From an uncultured Flavobacteriaceae bacterium (lineage in GTDB: Bacteria > Bacteroidota > Bacteroidia > Flavobacteriales > Flavobacteriaceae), in contig CALTAJ010000001.1 of NCBI GenBank assembly GCA_943842245.1, forward strand, positions 1-64,000: DNA of 64,000 nucleotides, in the 5' to 3' direction. Positions within the stretch are counted from its first letter, which is position 1, and every line of letters begins with the position of its first letter. The notes beneath the pieces were generated by a model, which saw only the letters and a program-made list of their open reading frames with translations, searched no databases and was not told the DNA's origin. This document shows, one piece after another, positions 45,001 through 53,023 of this stretch. The translations under genes and the position numbers were made by a program.

Positions 45001-45189
45001 AAAGTTTATTGCCATAAAGACCATAATCAACTCGAACCACCAGGCATTGTAAATCAAAATTTTTGCAGTATCTGTACTATACCAACTCTCAATAAAAGTT
45101 CCAAAGGCCATAGCTGTTGGATAAAGAATAAAAAACAGTGCAGTTAGTCTTGTGGAAAATAAAATATTAAGAAATTTTTCTTTCATCAA
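42034..45189 (-). CDS. ccsBA: Cytochrome c synthetase, CcsB-CcsA (ResB-ResC) fusion
   Basis: The product has 1051 residues. The N-terminal part has four ResB/CcsB-type membrane segments with a large periplasmic domain (about 100-440). After another long soluble stretch, the C-terminal CcsA/ResC half has several membrane helices and the haem-handling WWD motif, here WGRYWGWDPKETW near residues 951-963, plus His residues in HSYASGD and LIAHWNWMDP-type loops. It exports haem and attaches it to CxxCH motifs of c-type cytochromes, such as the TsdA-type protein at 13409-14425. Fusions of this kind are normal in Bacteroidota. A TATATTTG element lies just upstream. Confidence 0.95.
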   Translation of the reverse strand: MMKEKFLNILFSTRLTALFFILYPTAMAFGTFIESWYSTDTAKILIYNAWWFELIMVFMAINFFGNIFRYRLYKKEKWAVLLLHLSFLLILTGAFITRYIGFEGVMPIREGVTESKMLSDKTYLTIYVDGDINGKPQRKKLQDDILFSEHVNNNFSWNNEFNGQEFRVAYVDFMENVTEGLVLDDTGERYLKIVEAGDGNRHDHYLKEGEIASIHNILFTLNRPQSGAINISLKDGLYTINSPFSGQFMRMADQFQGNLDSNTESPLQLRSLYTLSNFQFVIPEPALRGKFDIVKADSQGESVQNALRLEVQSQGESEVVTLLGGKGIVNDPKAISVSGLDFYLQFGSKAIELPFSIKLNDFIAEKYPGTEKSYASFMSKVTVEDNENFDYDIFMNHVLDHKGFRFFQASFNPDEKGTILSVNHDWWGTYVTYVGYILLYLSMLGIFFIGKTRFKDLSKALDKLNQKKNALTIFLVLFSSQIFNLNAQIPIHQQTGAIDFDSIIQADAFSEIHARKFGELIIQDSGGRMKPANTFSSELLRKVSKSDTYKGLNSDQVLLSIMNNPAVWYNVPLIYLKRGNDSIRKLTGIKLKESIFRKKAEYAPLLSFFDNQGNYKLAVPLEEAYRNAVPNQFQKDFIELDRRVNLLYSALEGKVMRIFPIPNDENNKWVSYPELAEANFKGKDSLYVRNILPLYFQSLRLAQKDQDYKQADNLLESIYGFQKKFGNEVIPSKETVKAEITYNKYDIFKKLYSWYIYAGTLFFIVLIVQIFKSNRFLSFLVKGFKGLLIILFLLHTAGLIARWYISGHAPWSDAYESMIYVAWATQFFGLTFGRKSALTMASTAFVVGMILMIAHWNWMDPAIANLVPVLDSYWLMIHVAVIVGSYGPFALGMIIGGVSLFLILITTNKNKRKIKLRIKELTIINELAITVGLIMLTIGNFLGGMWANESWGRYWGWDPKETWALISIIVYAFVIHMRLIPGLRGAWIFNLMSIVAFASILMTYFGVNFYLVGLHSYASGDKIITPSFVYYSILIVALLGTTSYFKFKKFY

Positions 45190-45208
45190 TTACATCATCT
45201 TTCAATTA

Positions 45209-45216
45209 CAAATATA
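45209..45216 (-). promoter_or_regulatory. Candidate -7 promoter element for ccsBA
   Basis: On the minus strand this reads TATATTTG, an exact TAnnTTTG match, about 20 bases upstream of the ATG at 45189. Confidence 0.5.
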
Positions 45217-45372
45217 AGTCTTGTATAGTAAATTTAATCACCCTTTGGGCTTTTAATAAATAAAAACTGGATGAATATTAAATAGATTTAAATCTGTTTT
45301 TATATTTCGAGAAACAATATTTTTACAATCACAATTCAACTATTAAATAAACATCAACTCATTGGTGTTTTG

Positions 45373-45380
45373 TATTTTTG
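45373..45380 (+). promoter_or_regulatory. Candidate -7 promoter element for the DUF2520 gene
   Basis: TATTTTTG fits TAnnTTTG and ends 6 bases before the ATG at 45387. The transcript would have almost no leader. A TTG at 45378 lies within the element and is rejected as start. Confidence 0.45.
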
Positions 45381-45386
45381 ATAACT

Positions 45387-46133
45387 ATGAAAATTATTCT
45401 AATCGGCGCAGGTAAACTTGGTAAACAACTTTACAGAGCAATTGTTTTGAATAAAGATTTAGAGATAATTCAATGGTTAGACAGATCTTCCAAGAAGACT
45501 AGAACTTCAGAAGGAGTGCCAGTAGTAAAAGAAATAGGTTATTTTAAAAATATTGACCTTTACCTTTTAACTGTAACAGATAAGTCGATTAGTACTATTT
45601 CAAATTCACTACCAAAAGAAGCTTTTGTAGTTCACTCAGCAGGAGGTATTCCTTTGAGTGAAATCACACAAAAAAGAGCTGGTGTATTTTATCCGTTACA
45701 GAGTTTTAGCAATGACAGGAATATTGATTTTTCAAAAATTCCTATTTGCGTGGAGAGTAAAGTTAAAACAGATCTCATTATTCTTAAAAATCTTGCTAAA
45801 CACATCAAATCATCAGTTTTTGATGTGAATACAAAACAAAGAGAACAACTTCATCTAGCGGCTGTTCTTATTAATAATTTTACTAATCATCTTTTTCTAG
45901 AAGCAGCTGAAATTTGTAAAAATAATTCGTTGCCATTTGAACTTTTAAAACCAATAATTAAGGAAACTTTCGAAAAATTGGAAATACTTAGTCCTAAAAA
46001 TGCCCAAACAGGTCCAGCTATACGTCGAGATAAGAAAACAATTAACAAACACCTAAAATTAATCGAGAGTCCCGATCTTAAATCAATCTATAAAGTATTT
46101 ACTTTAGCAATTCAAAAAAATAATGAAAAATAA
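45387..46133 (+). CDS. Rossmann-like and DUF2520 domain protein
   Basis: The product has 248 residues from the ATG at 45387. The N-terminal half is a Rossmann domain (IILIGAGKLGKQL) with FVVHSAGGIPLSE at the end of it; the C-terminal half is the all-helical DUF2520 domain (LHLAAVLINNFTNHLFLEAA, then NAQTGPAIRRDKKTI). The architecture resembles pyrroline-5-carboxylate reductase-like dehydrogenases, but the substrate is unknown. It overlaps the kdsC start by 11 bases, a common Bacteroidota order, suggesting a role near lipopolysaccharide sugar or cofactor metabolism. Confidence 0.88.
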   Translation: MKIILIGAGKLGKQLYRAIVLNKDLEIIQWLDRSSKKTRTSEGVPVVKEIGYFKNIDLYLLTVTDKSISTISNSLPKEAFVVHSAGGIPLSEITQKRAGVFYPLQSFSNDRNIDFSKIPICVESKVKTDLIILKNLAKHIKSSVFDVNTKQREQLHLAAVLINNFTNHLFLEAAEICKNNSLPFELLKPIIKETFEKLEILSPKNAQTGPAIRRDKKTINKHLKLIESPDLKSIYKVFTLAIQKNNEK

Positions 46134-46653
46134 AAACTACAAAACAATATTACCTCAAATCAAGACTTTTATCTTTGACGTAGACGGAGTTTTGACTGAC
46201 GGTAAAGTACTAGTGACCTCAGAAGGAGAAATGTATCGTGCAGTGGATACCAAAGATGGCTATGCTATCAAATGTGCCTTAGTGCAAGGTTATAAAATTG
46301 TTATCATTTCGGGTGGAACAAATGAAGGAATTCGTGATCGTTTTAAAGCCTTGGGGATTTTTGATATCTACCTTGGTGCTCATCACAAAACAGAAGCCTA
46401 TCAAGACCTAATGGATAATTACAACCTTAACCCTGATGAAATTCTTTATGTGGGGGATGATGTACCTGACATCCCAGTTATGGAAAAAGTAGGTCTTAGT
46501 TGTTGTCCAGCCGATGCGTCTTCAGATGTAAAAGTAATAGTCGACTATGTTTCTCATAAAAAAGGAGGGGAAGGCTGTGTTCGTGAAATTATAGAACAGG
46601 TCCTTCGCGTTCAAGGTAAATGGAATTTAGACATAGGTGCTGGAAAAGATTAA
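46123..46653 (+). CDS. kdsC: 3-deoxy-D-manno-octulosonate 8-phosphate phosphatase
   Basis: The product has 176 residues. HAD motifs are complete: FDVDGVLTDG (Asp19 nucleophile and Asp21 acid), ISGGTN (motif II), a Lys in HHKTEAY and the acidic YVGDDVPD loop. Length and lack of a cap domain match the tetrameric KdsC type. It dephosphorylates KDO-8-phosphate in lipid A inner-core sugar synthesis. It sits in a tight operon between the DUF2520 and Maf genes. Confidence 0.92.
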   Translation: MKNKNYKTILPQIKTFIFDVDGVLTDGKVLVTSEGEMYRAVDTKDGYAIKCALVQGYKIVIISGGTNEGIRDRFKALGIFDIYLGAHHKTEAYQDLMDNYNLNPDEILYVGDDVPDIPVMEKVGLSCCPADASSDVKVIVDYVSHKKGGEGCVREIIEQVLRVQGKWNLDIGAGKD

Positions 46654-46654
46654 T

Positions 46655-47242
46655 ATGCTTAATACAAACGGATTTAAAATTATTCTAGCCTCAGGTTCCC
46701 CTAGGCGAAAAGCTTTTTTTGAGCAAATGGAACTGCCCTTTAAAGTAAAAGTTATTCCTGTAGATGAAGATTTCCCCTCCGGACTTAATGGAATTGAAAT
46801 TGCAAAACACATAGTTCATCAAAAAGCAGATGCCTTCATAAGTAATGTGAAAGAAAAACAATTGATAATTACAGCAGATACGATTGTGTGGCATAATAAT
46901 GAATCTTTAGGTAAACCTAAAAATAATGTACAAGCTAAAAATATGTTAATGACATTATCTAATGATTCTCATGAAGTAATAACAGCTGTAGGTTTTTTAC
47001 AAAAAGATAACTGGGAATTGATTTATGAGGTTTCTAGAGTAACTTTTGGTAAAATTAATGATTTAGAAATTGAAAACTATATTAAAACTGGATCACCATT
47101 AGACAAGGCAGGAGCTTATGGAATTCAAGATTCCTTTGGAATAAAAAATACCACTTCAATTCATGGAAGTTATTCTAACATAATTGGGCTTCCTGTGCCT
47201 CAAGTATTAAAAAAAATAAAAGAAATCATCTCTAAAAATTAG
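46655..47242 (+). CDS. maf: Maf-family nucleoside triphosphate pyrophosphatase
   Basis: The product has 195 residues from the ATG at 46655, one base after the kdsC stop; an earlier in-frame start would overlap kdsC. The Maf signature IILASGSPRRKAFFEQ opens the protein, and ITADTIV supplies the catalytic Asp, followed by GKPKN and DKAGAYGIQ. Maf enzymes hydrolyse dTTP, UTP or modified nucleotides and are linked to cell-division arrest in Bacillus. Confidence 0.93.
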   Translation: MLNTNGFKIILASGSPRRKAFFEQMELPFKVKVIPVDEDFPSGLNGIEIAKHIVHQKADAFISNVKEKQLIITADTIVWHNNESLGKPKNNVQAKNMLMTLSNDSHEVITAVGFLQKDNWELIYEVSRVTFGKINDLEIENYIKTGSPLDKAGAYGIQDSFGIKNTTSIHGSYSNIIGLPVPQVLKKIKEIISKN

Positions 47243-47274
47243 TCGCTTTTCTAAATTCCCAATATCTTAATACA

Positions 47275-48150
47275 ATGAAAAAGTTATCTCTCATTTTTTT
47301 AGTATTAATTTATAATTGTACTAATCCAAATCAAAATTCATCTAACTCCACATCTGTAGAGTTAACTGAAGGTTTTAAAAGCTACTGGTTTGATGGTATG
47401 GCAGAAATAAATTCATATACCCTAAAACAATCTCGTTATGGTTCTCAAAGAGAGGGTAATGCAGTTTTAATATATGTTACCGAAGATTTTTTACCTAATG
47501 CACAAGTAAAAGCAACTAAAAAATCTAAAAGCACCAATACTATATTAAAACTAAACCGTACCAAAAAATTTTTAACAGGCATCTATCCCTATTCAATAAT
47601 GACAAGTGTATTTTCTAACCTAGAACAAACTAAGCCCCTTGTAAAAACCACTACTTCTATTCAAGAGTGGTGTGGCCAGGTATATCTACAATTAAATAGA
47701 AGAGGTAGACTAGAAGTAAAAAGTCATTCTTATTTTGAAAGAGAAGCAGATCAAAATTTGAGATTTAAAGATGCTATAACTGAAGAAGAAATTTGGACTT
47801 GGATTCGAACTTATCCCAAACTTCTTCCCATAGGAGATTTTGAAATTCTTCCTTCTTTAGAATACCTTCAATTAAAACATAAGCCCATAAAATTATATAA
47901 CGTAAAAACTAAATTTGACCGAAAAGATAGCTTAAACACATATCATATGACTTATCCAGAGCTCTCTCGTGAGCTTTCAATTAAATTTAGCGTTTTTCCA
48001 CCGTTCAAAATTTTGGGATGGGAAGAAACAGATTTAAAGAATCCTGATCAAATAACCATTGCCAGAATTATTAAAACTGTAAAACTACCTTATTGGAAAT
48101 TAAATAAACTCGGAGATGAACGTTTTCGTGATTCTTTGGAATTAAATTAA
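47275..48150 (+). CDS. Lipoprotein of unknown function (downstream of maf)
   Basis: The product has 291 residues. The signal ends in a lipobox IYNC (Cys15) followed by an Asn/Ser-rich linker. The body has SYWFDGMAEINSYTLKQSRYG, WCGQVYLQLNRRGRLEV and a basic, Trp-containing end. Related flavobacterial lipoproteins are often mis-labelled septum formation inhibitor Maf, probably carried over from the upstream gene; nothing here resembles Maf. Function unknown. It is 32 bases after maf and 7 bases before the deacetylase gene, so probably cotranscribed. Confidence 0.78.
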   Translation: MKKLSLIFLVLIYNCTNPNQNSSNSTSVELTEGFKSYWFDGMAEINSYTLKQSRYGSQREGNAVLIYVTEDFLPNAQVKATKKSKSTNTILKLNRTKKFLTGIYPYSIMTSVFSNLEQTKPLVKTTTSIQEWCGQVYLQLNRRGRLEVKSHSYFEREADQNLRFKDAITEEEIWTWIRTYPKLLPIGDFEILPSLEYLQLKHKPIKLYNVKTKFDRKDSLNTYHMTYPELSRELSIKFSVFPPFKILGWEETDLKNPDQITIARIIKTVKLPYWKLNKLGDERFRDSLELN

Positions 48151-48157
48151 ATATTAG

Positions 48158-50614
48158 ATGAGAAAAATTTCGATTATAATTATATCACTTTGCTCTCAAA
48201 TCCTAATTGGTCAAAATGGTGCAAAAATTTACAAACAGCTTAAAAAACTAAATACATTATCTTCTGTATTATATGTAGCTGCACATCCTGACGATGAAAA
48301 CACGCGTCTTATTTCTCTTTTTTCTAATCATTATAATGCTCGTACAGCCTATCTTTCGTTAACTAGAGGAGATGGTGGACAAAATCTAATCGGTACAGAG
48401 TTACGAGAAGGTTTAGGTTTAATAAGAACACAAGAACTACTTGAAGCGAGAAAGATTGATGGGGGAGAACAGTTTTTTACAACTGCAAATGACTTTGGAT
48501 ATTCAAAACATCCTGATGAGACTCTATCCATTTGGGACAAAGAACAAATCTTAGCTCAAATCGTGTACCGTATTAGGGCTTTTAAACCAGACATAATCAT
48601 TCATCGTTTTGATCATCGAACTCCTGGAAGTACCCACGGACATCACACTAGCTCATCAATGCTTAGTGAAAAGGCTTTTCATTTAGCAAACGATCCTAAC
48701 GCTTTTCCAGAACAACTAGATGAAGTAAGCCTTTGGCAGCCAAAGCGTCAATTTTATAATACCTCCTGGTGGGCTTATGGTGGAAGAGCACAATTTGAAA
48801 GGGCTGATAAAAGTAAAATGATTGCTTTAGAAAGTAACCCAATAGATTTTTTGTTAGGAAGAACAAATGAAGAAGTTGCTTCTAAGAGTAGAAGTCAACA
48901 CAAATCCCAGGGTTTTGGAAGTTCTCCAAGTCTAGGGAGTCAAACCGAGTATTTAGAATTGATTAATGGAAGTAATCCTTCAAATTCTAATCCCCTAGAT
49001 AAAATAGATATAACTTGGGGTCGTGTTGAAGGAGCAAGTGAAATCCAAAAAAAAGTGAACACCCTGATTACTAATTTTGATTTAGAAAAACCCTATAAAA
49101 GTGTTCCTTTTTTAGCTGGCCTTTATAAGGATATATCAAAACTTAATGATAATTATTGGAAAGCAATTAAACTGAAAGAAGTAAGTGATTTGATTCAAAA
49201 CTGTTTAGGCCTTAGGTTACAGTTTAATACTTTTCAAGAAACCGGTGTCGTAAAAACCTCTCTCCCAACACAATTATTAATATTGAATCCTAGTCCTATC
49301 GCAATAAAACTAGAAAAAATTGATGGTGCAATTAATCTTGAAATTTCAAAAAAACTTGTTCAAAATCAGCCTTGGGAAAGTCGTCAAAATTATCAAATAC
49401 CTAACAAAATATCAACTCCTTACTGGCTTTTAAAAAATGGTGACTTGGGAAACTATTATGTTCAAAATGAATCCCTTAAAGGCTTAGCGGAAACTCCAAA
49501 TCCAATAAAAGTTCGATTTCATGTTATGATTAATAGTACCTTTATCCCAATTCAAGTACCTCTTAAATATAAGACTACAGACCGAGTAGCGGGTGAGGTA
49601 TTACAAAATTTTCAAATCTTACCTAAAGCTACAATTCAGTTAAAAGATAAAGTAATTCTATTTCAAAAAGATAAAGTTAAAAAAGTGTCTCTCCAAGTTA
49701 AAGCTCACATTCAAAATTTTAAGGGATTTGTGACTCTTAAAGTTCCAAAAAATTGGGATTTTTTCCCAAAAAAACAAGATGTCAAAATTGATCGTGCTGG
49801 TGCAGTAAAGGAATTTATCTTTAGTGTTACTCCGCCAAAGGGAAGTGATACAGGAATTTTTTCAGGACTTGTTAGTGACGGAATTCAAGATTACAATATG
49901 ACACTAGAAGAGATCGAATATCCTCATATTCCCAAACAATATATGTTGAGTCCAAATAAAACTATTGTATCAAAAATAGATTTAAAATCCAAAGTAAGTA
50001 AGGTTGCATATCTTAAGGGGGCAGGAGATAAAGTAGCTGAAAGTCTCCGAAATATAGGCATTACTGTTACCGAATTTGAGATTGAAGAACTACGTTTGGA
50101 AAGTCTTTTAAATTATCCTGCCCTGATAATTGGAATAAGAGCTTTTAATGTTCATAAAGAATTGGCATTTAAAAATCAAATTCTTTGGGATTATGCTAAT
50201 CAGGGAGGTACGGTTATAATTCAGTATAATACTAGTCGAGGATTCGACTCTTCAATAATGTCTCCTTACTTAATAAAACTTTCTCGAGATCGGGTCACAG
50301 ACGAAAATGCTGATGTTATTTTTTTAAAAAAAGACCATCCCCTATTAAATGAACCTAATAAGATTACTGAAAAAGACTTCAAGGGATGGGTTCAGGAACG
50401 CGGTCTTTACTTTGCAAATGAATGGGACGAACGCTATCAATCCTTATTTTCAATAAGTGATAAAGGAGAAAAATCAAACAAAGGAAGCCTTCTTGCTGCA
50501 AATTATGGAAAAGGAAAAATTATTTATACTGGTTTAAGTTTCTTTCGCGAACTCCCTTCTGGAGTACCAGGAGCCTACCGTTTATTTATTAACTTGATCT
50601 CTTACGGTCAGTGA
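48158..50614 (+). CDS. Exported PIG-L family deacetylase with long C-terminal extension
   Basis: The product has 818 residues with a signal peptide (to about ILIGQ, residue 19). The PIG-L/LmbE catalytic motif AAHPDDEN (His43, Asp45, Asp46) binds zinc, with the later HGHH at about 160 as the partner motif. Residues about 280-818 are beta-rich; the last 200 (ALIIGIRAFNVHKEL, then GTVIIQYNTS) resemble a glutamine-amidotransferase-like or ThuA-type fold. PIG-L enzymes remove N-acetyl groups from amino sugars; the exported location suggests glycan or glycoconjugate substrates. A sodium symporter gene follows. Confidence 0.92.
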   Translation: MRKISIIIISLCSQILIGQNGAKIYKQLKKLNTLSSVLYVAAHPDDENTRLISLFSNHYNARTAYLSLTRGDGGQNLIGTELREGLGLIRTQELLEARKIDGGEQFFTTANDFGYSKHPDETLSIWDKEQILAQIVYRIRAFKPDIIIHRFDHRTPGSTHGHHTSSSMLSEKAFHLANDPNAFPEQLDEVSLWQPKRQFYNTSWWAYGGRAQFERADKSKMIALESNPIDFLLGRTNEEVASKSRSQHKSQGFGSSPSLGSQTEYLELINGSNPSNSNPLDKIDITWGRVEGASEIQKKVNTLITNFDLEKPYKSVPFLAGLYKDISKLNDNYWKAIKLKEVSDLIQNCLGLRLQFNTFQETGVVKTSLPTQLLILNPSPIAIKLEKIDGAINLEISKKLVQNQPWESRQNYQIPNKISTPYWLLKNGDLGNYYVQNESLKGLAETPNPIKVRFHVMINSTFIPIQVPLKYKTTDRVAGEVLQNFQILPKATIQLKDKVILFQKDKVKKVSLQVKAHIQNFKGFVTLKVPKNWDFFPKKQDVKIDRAGAVKEFIFSVTPPKGSDTGIFSGLVSDGIQDYNMTLEEIEYPHIPKQYMLSPNKTIVSKIDLKSKVSKVAYLKGAGDKVAESLRNIGITVTEFEIEELRLESLLNYPALIIGIRAFNVHKELAFKNQILWDYANQGGTVIIQYNTSRGFDSSIMSPYLIKLSRDRVTDENADVIFLKKDHPLLNEPNKITEKDFKGWVQERGLYFANEWDERYQSLFSISDKGEKSNKGSLLAANYGKGKIIYTGLSFFRELPSGVPGAYRLFINLISYGQ

Positions 50615-50696
50615 AACGCTTAAATTATATACTATTAATTGGGACTAATCTTTTTTATTGGCTTTTGTTTTACCTATTTATGACCTTCTACAACTG

Positions 50697-52340
50697 ATGG
50701 AAACAATTGATTGGATAATACTTTTAGGCACACTTTCCTTTATTGTAATTTTTGGTATTTGGAAAAATAACAGTCATAAGAATATTCAAGAATATCTTAA
50801 GGGTGGTAATAAAGCTCGTTGGTGGACAGTAGGCCTATCGGTAATGGCAACTCAGGCAAGTGCTATTACATTTTTATCTACACCTGGCCAGGCATATCAT
50901 GATGGAATGGGATTTGTACAATTTTATTTTGGTTTGCCATTTGCGATGCTAATTATTTGTTTATTCTTTATTCCAGTATACCATAGGTTAAAAGTTTATA
51001 CAGCTTATGAATTTTTAGAAAATCGTTTTGATTTAAGGGTTCGTACATTAACTGCTATACTATTTTTGATTCAAAGAGGTTTAGCTGCAGGAATAACCAT
51101 ATATGCTCCAGCAATTATACTAAGCGTTGTTTTAGGATGGAATTTAAAGTTGATGGTACTTTTGGTTGGGGTTTTAGTTATAACATATACTTTAATCGGA
51201 GGTACCAAGGCTGTAAACGTAACCCAAAAGCAACAAATGTTTATCATATTTCTTGGAATGTTTATAGCTTTTGGATTCATTCTTAAAAGCTTTCCAGAAA
51301 ATATTTCATTTACTGATGCCCTTAAGATTGCTGGCAAAGCTGGAAAATTAGAAGTTCTAGATTTTAGTTTTGATCCCAATAGTCGCTATACCTTTTGGAG
51401 TGGTTTGACTGGTGGTTTATTTTTAGCTCTATCTTATTTTGGAACAGATCAATCCCAAGTACAACGATATCTCTCAGGAAAATCTCTGAAAGAAAGTCAA
51501 ATGGGACTTATAATGAATGGTTTACTTAAAGTTCCTATGCAATTTTTTATACTTCTTGTTGGTGTTATGGTCTTTGTTTTTTATCAATTTGAGTCAGCAC
51601 CATTAAACTTTAATCCTAAAGCCATAGCGTCTGTCAAAAGCTCAGCTTTAAGTCAAGAATTCGAAGCCCTTGAATTAAAAAATTTAAATACCCAAAATAA
51701 AATAAAGACAGCCCTAATTAAAGGAAGTTCTCAAGAGGAAATAAAGCAATTAAACAAAAAAGAGTTAGCCCAACGTGAAAATGCTAAAGAACTTATTAAT
51801 ATGATAAATCCAGAGCAAGAAACTAACGATAAAGACTATGTTTTTATATCTTTTATTTTAGGGTATTTACCTTCTGGGCTTATCGGACTCTTAATTGCTG
51901 TAATTTTTTCAGCTGCAATGAGTTCTACTGCTTCCGAACTTAATGCACTATCAGCTACAACTACTATAGATTTATACCAAAGAAATTTTGTTGGTAAATC
52001 AGAAACTCATTATGTTAATGTATCAAAAGCGTTTACACTTATTTGGGGTTTAGTTGCAATTTTATTTGCAAGTTTTGGAAATCTATTTGAAAATTTGATT
52101 CAATTGGTTAATATTATTGGGTCTATATTTTATGGAACAATACTTGGGATTTTTTTAGTTGCAATTTTTATCAAAAAAGTGAAAAGTAAAGCTGTATTCT
52201 GGTCAGCACTTATTTCTGAACTTATTATTATTATTCTATTTAGTAAGGATATAGTTAGCTTTTTATGGCTAAACGTAATCGGAACAACTCTTACAATCTT
52301 TCTAAGCCTTATCATTCAAAAAAAATTCAATGAAAAGTAA
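50697..52340 (+). CDS. Sodium:solute symporter (SSS family)
   Basis: The product has 547 residues from the ATG at 50697; an in-frame TTG 39 bases upstream is less likely. About 13 membrane segments are visible. Family motifs are SVMATQASAITFLSTPGQAY early, the AYEFLENRFD cytoplasmic loop and GLIGLLIAVIFSAAMSST with the conserved Ser and Thr of the sodium site. A charged, coiled-coil-like insertion (about 320-380, with ELKNLNTQNKIKTALIKG) separates two segments. The substrate could be a sugar or amino-sugar acid freed by the deacetylase encoded upstream, but this is only context. Confidence 0.93.
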   Translation: METIDWIILLGTLSFIVIFGIWKNNSHKNIQEYLKGGNKARWWTVGLSVMATQASAITFLSTPGQAYHDGMGFVQFYFGLPFAMLIICLFFIPVYHRLKVYTAYEFLENRFDLRVRTLTAILFLIQRGLAAGITIYAPAIILSVVLGWNLKLMVLLVGVLVITYTLIGGTKAVNVTQKQQMFIIFLGMFIAFGFILKSFPENISFTDALKIAGKAGKLEVLDFSFDPNSRYTFWSGLTGGLFLALSYFGTDQSQVQRYLSGKSLKESQMGLIMNGLLKVPMQFFILLVGVMVFVFYQFESAPLNFNPKAIASVKSSALSQEFEALELKNLNTQNKIKTALIKGSSQEEIKQLNKKELAQRENAKELINMINPEQETNDKDYVFISFILGYLPSGLIGLLIAVIFSAAMSSTASELNALSATTTIDLYQRNFVGKSETHYVNVSKAFTLIWGLVAILFASFGNLFENLIQLVNIIGSIFYGTILGIFLVAIFIKKVKSKAVFWSALISELIIIILFSKDIVSFLWLNVIGTTLTIFLSLIIQKKFNEK

Positions 52341-52402
52341 TTATTAATAGTCAGATGGTATAGTCTAATTTCCTCTAAAATATTTGGTTAAGTTCCAAAA
52401 AA

Positions 52403-52426
52403 AAAGGCCTTCACTTGAAGGCCTTT
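52403..52426 (-). terminator. Terminator of the tRNA-Met gene
   Basis: A 10-bp stem (AAAGGCCTTC with GAAGGCCTTT) around the loop ACTT. On the minus strand it follows the tRNA by 4 bases and runs into a T-tract. It may also end transcription from the symporter gene on the other strand. Confidence 0.9.
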
Positions 52427-52430
52427 ATAG

Positions 52431-52504
52431 TAGCGAGAGGGAGACTTGAACTCCCGACCTCCGGGTTATGAATCCGACGCTCTAACCGGCTGAGCTACCT
52501 CGCC
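52431..52504 (-). tRNA. tRNA-Met (anticodon CAT)
   Basis: A 74-base cloverleaf on the minus strand. Acceptor GGCGAGG pairs with TCTCGCT (G-U at both ends), D-stem GCTC/GAGC, anticodon loop TTCATAA with CAT, and T-arm GGGAG-TTCAAGT-CTCCC. CCA is not encoded (CTA follows). The anticodon stem TCGGA/CCCGG ends in an A-C mismatch at 31-39. It fits elongator tRNA-Met; a lysidine-modified tRNA-Ile cannot be fully excluded by sequence alone. Confidence 0.96.
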
Positions 52505-52620
52505 TTTATGGGGGGCAAATATAAAAACATAATCCACGACTAACAACCTTTTGAAAATATTTTAAAATAAATACCCTCGTTACTGATTTTTCAATATATT
52601 GGGAACTTGAAATTTTAAAA

Positions 52621-53013
52621 ATGAGTGACAAAATAAGCTATTCAATAGAGTATGATTTTCATGCTTCAAAACAAATGTTATTTCAATATTTATCAACACC
52701 ATCTGGCCTTGGTGAATGGTTTGCTGATAATGTAAATTCGAGAGGAGAAAGTTTCACTTTTATTTGGGATGACGCTGAAGAATATGCAAAATTATTACAA
52801 AAGAAAAACAACGAACGAGTTCGTTTTCAGTGGTCTGTAGACGAGGAGGAGGGTAATCCATATTACTTTGAGTTTAAAATTCAGGTAGATGATTTAACAA
52901 ATGATGTTTCATTAATCGTTACTGATTTTGCTGAAGAAGATGAACTCGAGGAATCTAAAATGCTTTGGGATAATTTAATTTCTAGCTTAAAACAAACTTT
53001 AGGATCTAGTTAA
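52621..53013 (+). CDS. START-like domain protein
   Basis: The product has 130 residues. It has the SRPBCC/START-like fold of a small Bacteroidota family: an early FHASKQMLFQYLSTPSGLGEW, then VRFQWSVDEEEG, YYFEFKIQVDDLTND and an acidic EEDELEESK before the last helix. The helix-grip fold usually binds a hydrophobic ligand; none is known for this family. The protein is acidic and lacks an export signal, so it is cytoplasmic. The aminotransferase gene follows after 10 bases. Confidence 0.8.
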   Translation: MSDKISYSIEYDFHASKQMLFQYLSTPSGLGEWFADNVNSRGESFTFIWDDAEEYAKLLQKKNNERVRFQWSVDEEEGNPYYFEFKIQVDDLTNDVSLIVTDFAEEDELEESKMLWDNLISSLKQTLGSS

Positions 53014-53023
53014 TCAGCTTTTT

